DNA of 64,000 nt from Bradymonas sediminis (GTDB taxonomy: Bacteria > Myxococcota_A > Bradymonadia > Bradymonadales > Bradymonadaceae): NCBI RefSeq assembly GCF_003258315.1, contig NZ_CP030032.1:596001-660000 (forward strand), written 5' to 3'. Under the pieces are notes generated by a model. It worked only from the letters and a program-made list of their open reading frames with translations, made no database searches and was not told the origin of the DNA. The position numbers and the translations under genes were made by a program. Shown one piece after another: positions 8,734 through 15,835 of the stretch (position 1 is the first letter of the stretch; every line of letters begins with the position of its first letter).

Positions 8734-9129
8734 ATGCATAGCAATCAAAAATCAGGCGTCGCTCCGGAATCTATCCCAACGGTCGGCTCGCGGGTTCGCC
8801 GCGCGGCGCCCTTCGCGCGGGTGCTTCTGATGGTCTTGGCGTTGGTCGCTTTCGCCGGATGCGGCGACGCGGTTGATAAGCCGGAGGATTGCACGAGCGT
8901 CGAGTATTTTAACGACGCCACGAAATTATGCACCGCGTGCCCGGCGGCGGTTGAGCCCAAATGCGAGGCCGGGTGCGGCTTCGAGATCGTGCGCGACGAT
9001 AATAGTTGCCCGGTCGCCCAATGCGCCTCGCAGTGCCGCTGTGAGAGCGGCGAGTTCTTCTCCGACGACACCCTAAGCTGCACGGCCTGCGCCGAGGCGA
9101 CCGTCGAGCTGCTCATCTGCGCCGAGTAA
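8734..9129 (+). CDS. small Cys-rich lipoprotein with an internal duplication
   Basis: The protein of 131 residues has a basic leader and a hydrophobic stretch ending in lipobox AFAGC, so it is predicted to be lipid-anchored. The mature part has 13 Cys including the lipidated one. Two related units are visible: VEYFNDATKLCTACPAAVE and GEFFSDDTLSCTACAEATVE, each with a CTAC pair, separated by a CEAGCGF segment. Disulfide-stabilised surface protein is the likely type; function is unknown. I chose the ATG at 8734 over a TTG at 8719 in the same frame. It is followed 83 bp later by mutY on the same strand. Confidence 0.72.
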   Translation: MHSNQKSGVAPESIPTVGSRVRRAAPFARVLLMVLALVAFAGCGDAVDKPEDCTSVEYFNDATKLCTACPAAVEPKCEAGCGFEIVRDDNSCPVAQCASQCRCESGEFFSDDTLSCTACAEATVELLICAE

Positions 9130-9172
9130 ATCGCCCTGGGCCTGGGGGGCAACTTTCCGAATCATTCTATGA

Positions 9173-9195
9173 TGCGCCCGATTCTCTCGGGCGCA
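9173..9195 (+). terminator. stem-loop between the Cys-rich lipoprotein gene and mutY
   Basis: TGCGCCCGA pairs with TCGGGCGCA across a 5-base loop. No T-run follows, so it may be only a weak terminator or an attenuating structure just ahead of the mutY GTG at 9213. Confidence 0.3.
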
Positions 9196-9212
9196 ACGCC
9201 GAGCCCGCTGAC

Positions 9213-10424
9213 GTGTCGCAGTCAACTTCCCCGACAAAATCTGACCTTCCACAACCACTGGCCGCCGTTGATTTTAGCGACGCCGAGTGCGCCGCGATCC
9301 GCGTCGCCTTGCTCGGCTGGTATCGGCTCTACCGGCGAGAGCTTCCGTGGCGCGACATCCAGGACCCGTATTTGATCTGGGTCTCGGAGATCATGCTCCA
9401 GCAGACGCAAGTGGCGACCGTGGTCGCCTATTATCAGCGCTGGGCGCAACGCTTCCCCACCGTCGAGGCGCTGGCCACGGCGAGCCTCGACGAGGTGCTC
9501 GAGCAGTGGGCGGGGCTTGGGTATTATCGGCGCGCGCGTTTTTTGCATGAGTCGTCGAAGACCGTGCTCGAGGAGATGGGCGGGCGCCTGCCGCGCAGCG
9601 CGGGGCAGCTGCGAAAGCTCAAGGGTGTGGGGCCCTACACCGCCGGGGCGATCGCGTCGATCGCCTTCGGCCAGCCCGAGCCGCTGGTGGATGGCAATGT
9701 CGAGCGTGTCCTCGCCCGGCTGCGGGCGGTGCGCGGGGACGCCAAGAGCGGGGCGTTCCAGAAGCTCTGGTGGCGCCTGGCCGCCCGCGTGCTCGACCCC
9801 GAGGAGCCCGGCGACTTCAATCAGGCGTTGATGGAGTTGGGCGCCACGGTGTGCACCCCGCAGAATCCGAATTGTGAGGACTGTCCGGTGCGCGGGGTTT
9901 GTCACGCGTCGCGCACCGAGTCGCCCACGGACTTCCCGTCGCCCGCCAAGCGCACCCGCCAGCGCCCGGTGCGCGTGCGCAGCCTGGTGGTCGCCCGCGA
10001 GCTGCGCGCGCAGAACGACGGCGCTTTGACGCGCGAGTTTTTGCTCCTAAAGCGTCCGCTCGATGGCATATGGGGTGGGCTGTGGGAGTGTCCGAGCGTC
10101 GAGGTTTCGGCCCGCGCCGCGGATTCGAAGGTCTTTGGCGCGCTTCAGGATTTTCTCGCCAGCGCGGCCGGACTGATGCTCGAAGACCCGACTCAGCTGC
10201 AGCGAATCGGCGAATTCGTCCATCATTTCTCGCATATTAAGATGCAGGTCGAGGCTGATTATTGGGACGCGAGCGGCCAGAAGAATGCCGTCGGCGCGCC
10301 GGCTGCGCGGCTGCATGATGCGAGCGCCCGGCCGTATAAATGGGTGCCAGAAGACGCGCTGGATGCGGTGGCGATGTCGGCCGCGATGCGAAAAATCCTG
10401 GCGCTCTATCGCGCCAGGGATTAA
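9213..10424 (+). CDS. mutY: A/G-specific adenine DNA glycosylase MutY
   Basis: MutY removes adenine mispaired with 8-oxoguanine and so prevents G:C to T:A changes. The 403-residue protein has the HhH-GPD core with SEIMLQQTQVATVVAYY near residue 65 (catalytic Glu in SEIMLQQT), a helix-hairpin-helix LKGVGPYTAGAIASIAFG with the following VDGNVERVLARL that carries the catalytic Asp, and a 4Fe-4S loop with spacing CX6CX2CX5C (CTPQNPNCEDCPVRGVC). The C-terminal part (about 245-400) is the NUDIX-like 8-oxoG-reading domain (LLLKRPLDGIWGGLWECPS). The start used is GTG at 9213; it has no strong ribosome-binding site. Its stop overlaps that of the convergent lipoprotein gene by four bases (TTAA). Confidence 0.95.
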   Translation: MSQSTSPTKSDLPQPLAAVDFSDAECAAIRVALLGWYRLYRRELPWRDIQDPYLIWVSEIMLQQTQVATVVAYYQRWAQRFPTVEALATASLDEVLEQWAGLGYYRRARFLHESSKTVLEEMGGRLPRSAGQLRKLKGVGPYTAGAIASIAFGQPEPLVDGNVERVLARLRAVRGDAKSGAFQKLWWRLAARVLDPEEPGDFNQALMELGATVCTPQNPNCEDCPVRGVCHASRTESPTDFPSPAKRTRQRPVRVRSLVVARELRAQNDGALTREFLLLKRPLDGIWGGLWECPSVEVSARAADSKVFGALQDFLASAAGLMLEDPTQLQRIGEFVHHFSHIKMQVEADYWDASGQKNAVGAPAARLHDASARPYKWVPEDALDAVAMSAAMRKILALYRARD

Positions 10425-13228
10425 TCACCGGCGCGCATGACCCGCGTCTTGGAGCCGCGGCTTTCGAGCGTATCGAGCTCCTCGAAGGCTACAAATGCTG
10501 CGCCATTATTCGAAGTAACGCTGGGGAAATACCCACCGGCGCCGGTGTCATTGGCGACCGTATCGGTGATGAGTTGAGTGGCGGTGGTGCGCTCAATGCG
10601 CGTGCGCTTGATGGAGCGCCTGGCGCCGCTTAACGCCTCGTAATAGACCGAAAAGTAGAGGGTTTCGGGGATGATCACCGGGCGCCAATGCCAATCGGTT
10701 TGCCCGGTGCTGGCCTCGAGGTCGTCGTGCTGGCCGGGGGCGCCGAGCAGACCTGCGTCGAGCAGGGTGGCGGGCCGCGGCATGTGGATCTGGCCGTCGC
10801 TGGTGACCGTGAGCATCGCGGCGGCGACGCGGGTGTTCGGGCGGGTGGCGCGCGCGTCGGTCCAGGCGAGCGCGAAGCTGCGCCGGCTAATCGCGGCGAT
10901 GGTCGGCGATGCGTTAAACGCCTGGACACCCTGGGGGACCGCGTCCACGCGGATCGCCCGGGACCAACTCAGGCCACCGTCGACGCTCGCCGAGGCCAGG
11001 ATCTCCCAATTCGAGTCGCGATAATTCATCCAGGTGACCGCGATTGCCCCCTGGGTCACGGCCAGGCGCGCGTCCCATTGGCTCGCCGGCGCCTGGCCGT
11101 TCGCGCCCTGCATATTGCCCGGCAAGGCCATGGTTTCGTCGGCGCGGCGGTCGATCTCGGTGCGCACCGACAGGCTCTCAAAGGGGGCGTTGAGGTTGGT
11201 CTGCGCGAAGACCGCTCGGTTCACGCCGTTGATCTCTTGGACCCAGGTCATGTTGAGGACGTCGCCGCTGATCTTGAGGTCCGGGTGATATGCGCGCGGG
11301 CCGACAAATTGGGCGTCGATAATCTTGGGCTCACCGACGAATCGGTTCTGCTCGCGATCAAAGTTGAGATAGACCAGGCGGTTTTCATCGTCCCCGATCA
11401 GTTCAGCGACGATGTGCAGGTGGTCCTCCTTGGCGGCCATCGTGGGGCGAATGAGGTCATAGTCGGGCACCGAGATGCTGAGGTCGGCCAGCGGGGTCGG
11501 CGCGCTCTCGTCGGTGCTCCACGCGTCGCTATTGGAATGGAGGACCTGCATGCGAAGGCCGCGCTCGCCGATGCGCCCCTGGCTCGCCGCGACATATATG
11601 CGGTCGGCGACCGCCACAATAGCCGGGTGTGTCTCAACCGCCGGGGCGGTGTCGGGTGGCGCGGGTAGATCATTGGCCCAGACGCCCTCAACGCCGCTAA
11701 TATCGAGCGGGTCGCTTGCGCCGGGGGCGAGCCGTTCGCCGGTCGCGCGAAGCGCCGCGCGCCGCTCTTCGGTCGACCACTCGGGGTGCGCAACGGCTGG
11801 ATCTTCGACGACCCAGGGGCCGACGAAGAAGTTGCCCGCGGCGGCGCTGTCCTGGCCGATAAACGCCGCGCCCTGTGGGCTGTGGTGAGCGTCGCCGACC
11901 ATCTGGACCTGTCCGTCGAAGTAGAGCTCGAAGAAGTCGCCGGTGATCTGTGGGACATACCCGCGGGTCATCCGAGGGCTGCGCTGCACCAAATTATAGG
12001 CGCCGAGCATAAAGCGGTCGGGCTGCCAGATCGGGGCGAGAGCGTCGTCCGCGTCGTTGGTGGTCGAGGGGGCGCCGGCCCAACTTCCGCGCTGGGCGTT
12101 GGGCTGCAGGAGCACGCGCGCGCCCAGGTCATCGAGGCGGTCCTGGATATCGGGCATCAACGCCGCGTCCGAAATTGCGACCGCGCTGGCACCCCAGGGG
12201 CTCTCGAAGGTGTGCAGCGAGCCCACCCGGGCGTCGCTCAGGCCGAGCTGCTGGCGCCCCATCGGGTTGACGTAGCTTTTAAGCGTCTCGTCGAGGAGTT
12301 CGCCGTCGGGGCTAAAGATAAGTTGTCGGGTGTAAATCTCGGCCGACTCCGCCTCATAGGCGTAGAGCGGCTCGACGATATCCGGGTCGGCCAGGCGCGG
12401 GACCCGCTCGGGGTCCTCGACGCGTTTGAAGGCCGGCAGCGTGACCGTCACCGAAATATAGAGCTGATAGTGGGCGGCGAGCTGGCCGAATGTGTCGTAG
12501 GTCGCGCGCACCAAGGGGTCGGTCATGGCGAGGGCGAAGCGCGCGTTGGTCGAGGTGTCGGGGTATTTCTCGCCGTAAAAAGCATAGGCGTTGGGCACTG
12601 CGGCGATCATCGAGCTCAGCGCGCGGCTGGCGTCGTCCATCTGCCGGGCGGCTGCGGCTTTTGGGCCGATCAGGAGCATCGGCAGGCTCATCGCCTCGGG
12701 GAAGACGACCAGCGAGGCGGCCTCTTCGGGGGTGCAGGGCAGGACTTCGTCGCGGATGAGTTGGTGGATGTGGGCGCGAAAGCTCTGGTGGGAGCTCAGC
12801 GCGCTGAGGTCGAGGCGGTAGCTGGGGACGAAGACGCGCGCGCCGAGTCGTCCGTTGGCCTGAGGGCCCACGGGCTCGGTGCGGCACTCCGGCAGGGGGC
12901 CGGCGACCGGGTCAAGGTCCGGGTTATAGCCGGGCGCGCCCTCGGTGGGGCCCGACGCGTCGTCGTAAGCGCCCGCGTCGAAATCATAGCTCGCGTCGAA
13001 TTCCTGGCTCGTGTCGTAGCTGCCGCCGGTCGACGCGTCGTCGTAGGTCCCCGCGTCCTCTTGCCTCTCGACCTCCACATTATTGAAATCCGAGTCTTCT
13101 TTGCTCATATTTGCGGCGGGCTGCGCGCCGCAGCCGACCAGCAACGCGAGCAGCGCGAGCAGTAGCGCGACGCGTCCTCGGTTGAGGCGCGTAAATAGAG
13201 CGGAGGGATTTGGGTGCAAATGCTGCAT
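10421..13228 (-). CDS. lipoprotein: nitrilase-like domain lacking the Cys, joined to BNR/sialidase-like repeats
   Basis: The 935-residue protein has a lipobox LLVGC after a hydrophobic leader, then an Asp/Tyr/Gly-rich linker (about 45-105). Residues about 120-380 resemble a carbon-nitrogen hydrolase: Glu in VVFPEAMSLP (near 176), Lys in DETLKSYVNP (near 314), and a third block AVAISDAALMPD followed by LGARVLLQPNAQ. In active nitrilases this third block reads ICYE or similar; here the nucleophile position is Ser. The second half (about 520-900) looks like a beta-propeller, with an Asp-box SVDGGLSWSRAIR and repeated strand patterns. Apolipoprotein N-acyltransferase and biotinidase-type relatives use the same nitrilase fold. 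Whether this one is catalytic is doubtful. It ends in a four-base overlap with mutY. Confidence 0.82.
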   Translation of the reverse strand: MQHLHPNPSALFTRLNRGRVALLLALLALLVGCGAQPAANMSKEDSDFNNVEVERQEDAGTYDDASTGGSYDTSQEFDASYDFDAGAYDDASGPTEGAPGYNPDLDPVAGPLPECRTEPVGPQANGRLGARVFVPSYRLDLSALSSHQSFRAHIHQLIRDEVLPCTPEEAASLVVFPEAMSLPMLLIGPKAAAARQMDDASRALSSMIAAVPNAYAFYGEKYPDTSTNARFALAMTDPLVRATYDTFGQLAAHYQLYISVTVTLPAFKRVEDPERVPRLADPDIVEPLYAYEAESAEIYTRQLIFSPDGELLDETLKSYVNPMGRQQLGLSDARVGSLHTFESPWGASAVAISDAALMPDIQDRLDDLGARVLLQPNAQRGSWAGAPSTTNDADDALAPIWQPDRFMLGAYNLVQRSPRMTRGYVPQITGDFFELYFDGQVQMVGDAHHSPQGAAFIGQDSAAAGNFFVGPWVVEDPAVAHPEWSTEERRAALRATGERLAPGASDPLDISGVEGVWANDLPAPPDTAPAVETHPAIVAVADRIYVAASQGRIGERGLRMQVLHSNSDAWSTDESAPTPLADLSISVPDYDLIRPTMAAKEDHLHIVAELIGDDENRLVYLNFDREQNRFVGEPKIIDAQFVGPRAYHPDLKISGDVLNMTWVQEINGVNRAVFAQTNLNAPFESLSVRTEIDRRADETMALPGNMQGANGQAPASQWDARLAVTQGAIAVTWMNYRDSNWEILASASVDGGLSWSRAIRVDAVPQGVQAFNASPTIAAISRRSFALAWTDARATRPNTRVAAAMLTVTSDGQIHMPRPATLLDAGLLGAPGQHDDLEASTGQTDWHWRPVIIPETLYFSVYYEALSGARRSIKRTRIERTTATQLITDTVANDTGAGGYFPSVTSNNGAAFVAFEELDTLESRGSKTRVMRAGD

Positions 13229-13666
13229 GGTTACTCGGGTGATGAAGAACAGGGCGAAAATCAGCGTCGCCCGGAAGCTATGTACCTATATTGTGAAGCA
13301 AAACGGCATCGCACTACAAGAAAATGCCATAAAAACTTCGAAAGCTGCCATTGTGGCGGGCGAATCGCTTGTAAAGCTGTCGATCACGCGTATTTTGGTC
13401 GTGCGACTCGATATTGCTCGAGATACGCGCGCCTTGGCGAGCTTATGGCGCTGTGAGGGCCGCGTCGCGCAGCAATATCGAAGCGCCATAAGGGGCGTGC
13501 CCGAGGGGTGTTTTCTATCCCGGCTGGGCGTCTCGTATTTGGCGATCGACGTTCAGGGTGATACGCGTCGGGCAGCAATTGCCGTCCGATTCGGCCCTGT
13601 GATAATGGATTATGTCGCTGAAGTGATGCTTTCGACGGCCATGAGTGCCCAACCCACGTCGCGCCT
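13229..13666. other. 438-bp divergent intergenic region
   Basis: This lies between the nitrilase-like lipoprotein gene (minus) and the HD-GYP gene (plus). A frame spanning it can be opened on the plus strand, but it runs deep into the lipoprotein gene and lacks coding character. I see no RNA gene or firm promoter. Confidence 0.5.
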
Positions 13667-15799
13667 ATGACAAATACACGCTCAGAAATCAATGAATATC
13701 AACGGGTGAAGCTGACAGTGATCAGCGGCCCGGATGTTGGATTGATGCGTCGGTTCGTCGCGCGGCAATGTCTTGGCGTGGGGCGAGGGGCGCGAAACGA
13801 CCTGATTTTGAGCGACGGCTATGTCTCCAATACCCACGGGGAGCTGTGTTTCGAAGACGGTGGGTTGGTCTATCGGGACCTGCGCAGCCGTCACGGAACC
13901 CTGGTGCGGGTGGGCGAGGAGTCGGTTCAGCTCAAAGATGCGTCGGCGGCGCAGCATATTTTTGTGAACGACGGCGCCGAGATTCAGGTCGGTCGCACGC
14001 TGATGCGCGTGGAGTTCGAGAAGATTCACGTGCGCGACAGCGGCGATATGTTGGGCGGCGGGGGGCCGCCCATCTCCAGGCCAAATCGCGGCGCGGATAT
14101 CGACGACTATGTCGATGACACCAGCGAGGTGAAGATCAAGGAGTGGGCCGAAACCAGCCCGAGCGTCTCCACCGAGATGGCCAAAAATTTCGGGGGCGGC
14201 GCGCGGGTGGGCGGACCGCGGCTGGGTTCTTCCAACGCGCGCCCGGTCGCGCGCGGGCCGCGCGAGACGATGATCACCACGGCGATGCCCGGGGTCCAGA
14301 CGATCCCGCAGAACCTGGCGCGCAATGACGACAGCCTGGCGATTCTTTTCCGGCTGGCCGGCGAGCTAAATAGTCAGACCCAATTGGATGATATTCTTCG
14401 GCTGATCGTGGACGCGATCTTCGACGCCTTTGACGCGGCCAACTTCTTCGCGATCACCCTGGCCGACGAGCCCGAGGATATCGCCGCCGCCGAGCCCTTT
14501 TTGACCCGGGTGCGCGGAAAATTGCCGGGCAAAAAGGATAAGGAGCAGGGCCCGCTGTTGAGCAAGAGCATCTTGCGCCAGGTGGTCGAGAGCCGCGAGA
14601 GCGTGCTCTTTGTGCGCGATTCGCTGGGCGACAATATCAGTCAATCCATCCTCGACGCCCAGATCACAGCGTGTCTATGCGCGCCGCTGCAGGGCCAGCA
14701 TTCGCTGTTGGGCATCATGCAGGTCGATACCCGCGGCATGGGCGGGCTGTTCTCAAAGGCCGACCTCGACCTGTTTAGCGTCTTCGCCTCCAACGTGGCC
14801 TTCGCCCTGGAGCGCGCGCAACTGTCGGACAATATCGTCGAGATATTTGAGAGCTTCGTGGCCGCCAGCGTCAACGCGATCGAGGCGCGTGACCCGACCA
14901 CCGCCGGTCATAGCCAGCGGGTCGCCGATTATACCGTGGAGTTCGCCGAGACGGTCAACGAGGTTCAGGCCGGCGTGCTCGCCGAGGTTCATATGGACCG
15001 CCGGGAGCTTAAGGAACTGCGCTACGCGGCGCTGCTGCATGATTTCGGCAAGATCGCGGTCCCCGAGAGCGTCCTGGGCAAAGAAAAGCGGCTGGCCCCC
15101 GACCACCTGGTGCTGCTCGCCCAGCGCTTCGAGACGGTCAAGACCCTTCACTATCAGCGCCTGATCCGCGGGCATTTCGGCAAGCAGCAAGATGCCTTGA
15201 GCGCCGCGCATTTTCAGGAGCTCGAGGCGCGCTACGCCCGTGACTGCGCCAAGATCGACCAGGACCTGGCCTTCATCATGCGGGTCGCCGAAGCCCCGTT
15301 TTTGGAGGACGCCCAGATCGAGCGGATCAAGCAAATCGGCGCGCGTCATTATATCGGGGTCGACGGCAAGCGCTGCCCGCTGCTGACCCCCTTTGAGGTC
15401 GAAAATCTCTGCATTCGCCGCGGCACGCTGAACCCGGAGCAATGGGAGAGCATGCGCTCCCATGCGCGCCGAAGTGAGCAATATCTTGAGCAGATCCCGT
15501 GGGGTAAAGAGCTCAAGAAAGTGCCGTGCATCGCCGGCGCCCACCACGAAAAGCTCGACGGCAGCGGTTATCCCAACGGGCTGGTCGGCCCGGATATTTT
15601 GCCCCAGGTTCGCATGTTGACCATCGCCGATATCTTCGACGCCCTCACCGCGGCCGACCGCCCCTACCGAAAGGCCGCGACCGCCGACGGCGCGGTGCGC
15701 GTGCTGCGCATGGAGGCCGAGGATAATAAGCTGGATAAAGATCTGGTGGAGGTGTTCGCGCTTCGCGTGGTCCCGAAATTGAATCTCTCGGGGCGCTGA
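13667..15799 (+). CDS. FHA-GAF-HD-GYP signalling protein (putative cyclic-di-GMP phosphodiesterase)
   Basis: The 710-residue cytosolic protein joins three modules. FHA (about 10-110): LGVGRGARNDLILSDGYVSN and YRDLRSRHGTLV, the phosphothreonine-binding Gly-Arg, Ser and His-Gly residues. GAF (about 225-385), a small-ligand or partner sensor. HD-GYP (about 395-700): AGHSQRV, LLHDFGKIAVPES near 456 and HHEKLDGSGYPNGL near 625. The HD and GYP motifs are about 169 residues apart because of a ~100-residue insert (about 470-580) that a sub-branch of HD-GYP proteins shares. All metal ligands appear present, so hydrolysis of cyclic-di-GMP is likely. The FHA module implies control by Ser/Thr phosphorylation; the convergent kinase gene next door is a natural candidate partner. 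Confidence 0.93.
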   Translation: MTNTRSEINEYQRVKLTVISGPDVGLMRRFVARQCLGVGRGARNDLILSDGYVSNTHGELCFEDGGLVYRDLRSRHGTLVRVGEESVQLKDASAAQHIFVNDGAEIQVGRTLMRVEFEKIHVRDSGDMLGGGGPPISRPNRGADIDDYVDDTSEVKIKEWAETSPSVSTEMAKNFGGGARVGGPRLGSSNARPVARGPRETMITTAMPGVQTIPQNLARNDDSLAILFRLAGELNSQTQLDDILRLIVDAIFDAFDAANFFAITLADEPEDIAAAEPFLTRVRGKLPGKKDKEQGPLLSKSILRQVVESRESVLFVRDSLGDNISQSILDAQITACLCAPLQGQHSLLGIMQVDTRGMGGLFSKADLDLFSVFASNVAFALERAQLSDNIVEIFESFVAASVNAIEARDPTTAGHSQRVADYTVEFAETVNEVQAGVLAEVHMDRRELKELRYAALLHDFGKIAVPESVLGKEKRLAPDHLVLLAQRFETVKTLHYQRLIRGHFGKQQDALSAAHFQELEARYARDCAKIDQDLAFIMRVAEAPFLEDAQIERIKQIGARHYIGVDGKRCPLLTPFEVENLCIRRGTLNPEQWESMRSHARRSEQYLEQIPWGKELKKVPCIAGAHHEKLDGSGYPNGLVGPDILPQVRMLTIADIFDALTAADRPYRKAATADGAVRVLRMEAEDNKLDKDLVEVFALRVVPKLNLSGR

Positions 15800-15816
15800 G
15801 TTTTTTGCCTTATCGT

Positions 15817-15832
15817 CCGCCGCTAGCGGCGG
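15817..15832. terminator. 16-bp perfect palindrome between convergent genes
   Basis: CCGCCGCTAGCGGCGG fills most of the 36-bp gap between the HD-GYP and kinase stop codons. It can fold as a GC-rich hairpin on either strand, but T-runs are poor, so terminator function is only suggested. Confidence 0.4.
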
Positions 15833-15835
15833 CGC

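Noticed and set aside
13083-13670. A 195-codon plus-strand ORF upstream of the HD-GYP gene
   Set aside because: It begins inside the lipoprotein gene on the other strand and has irregular composition past 13230. No family pattern is visible.
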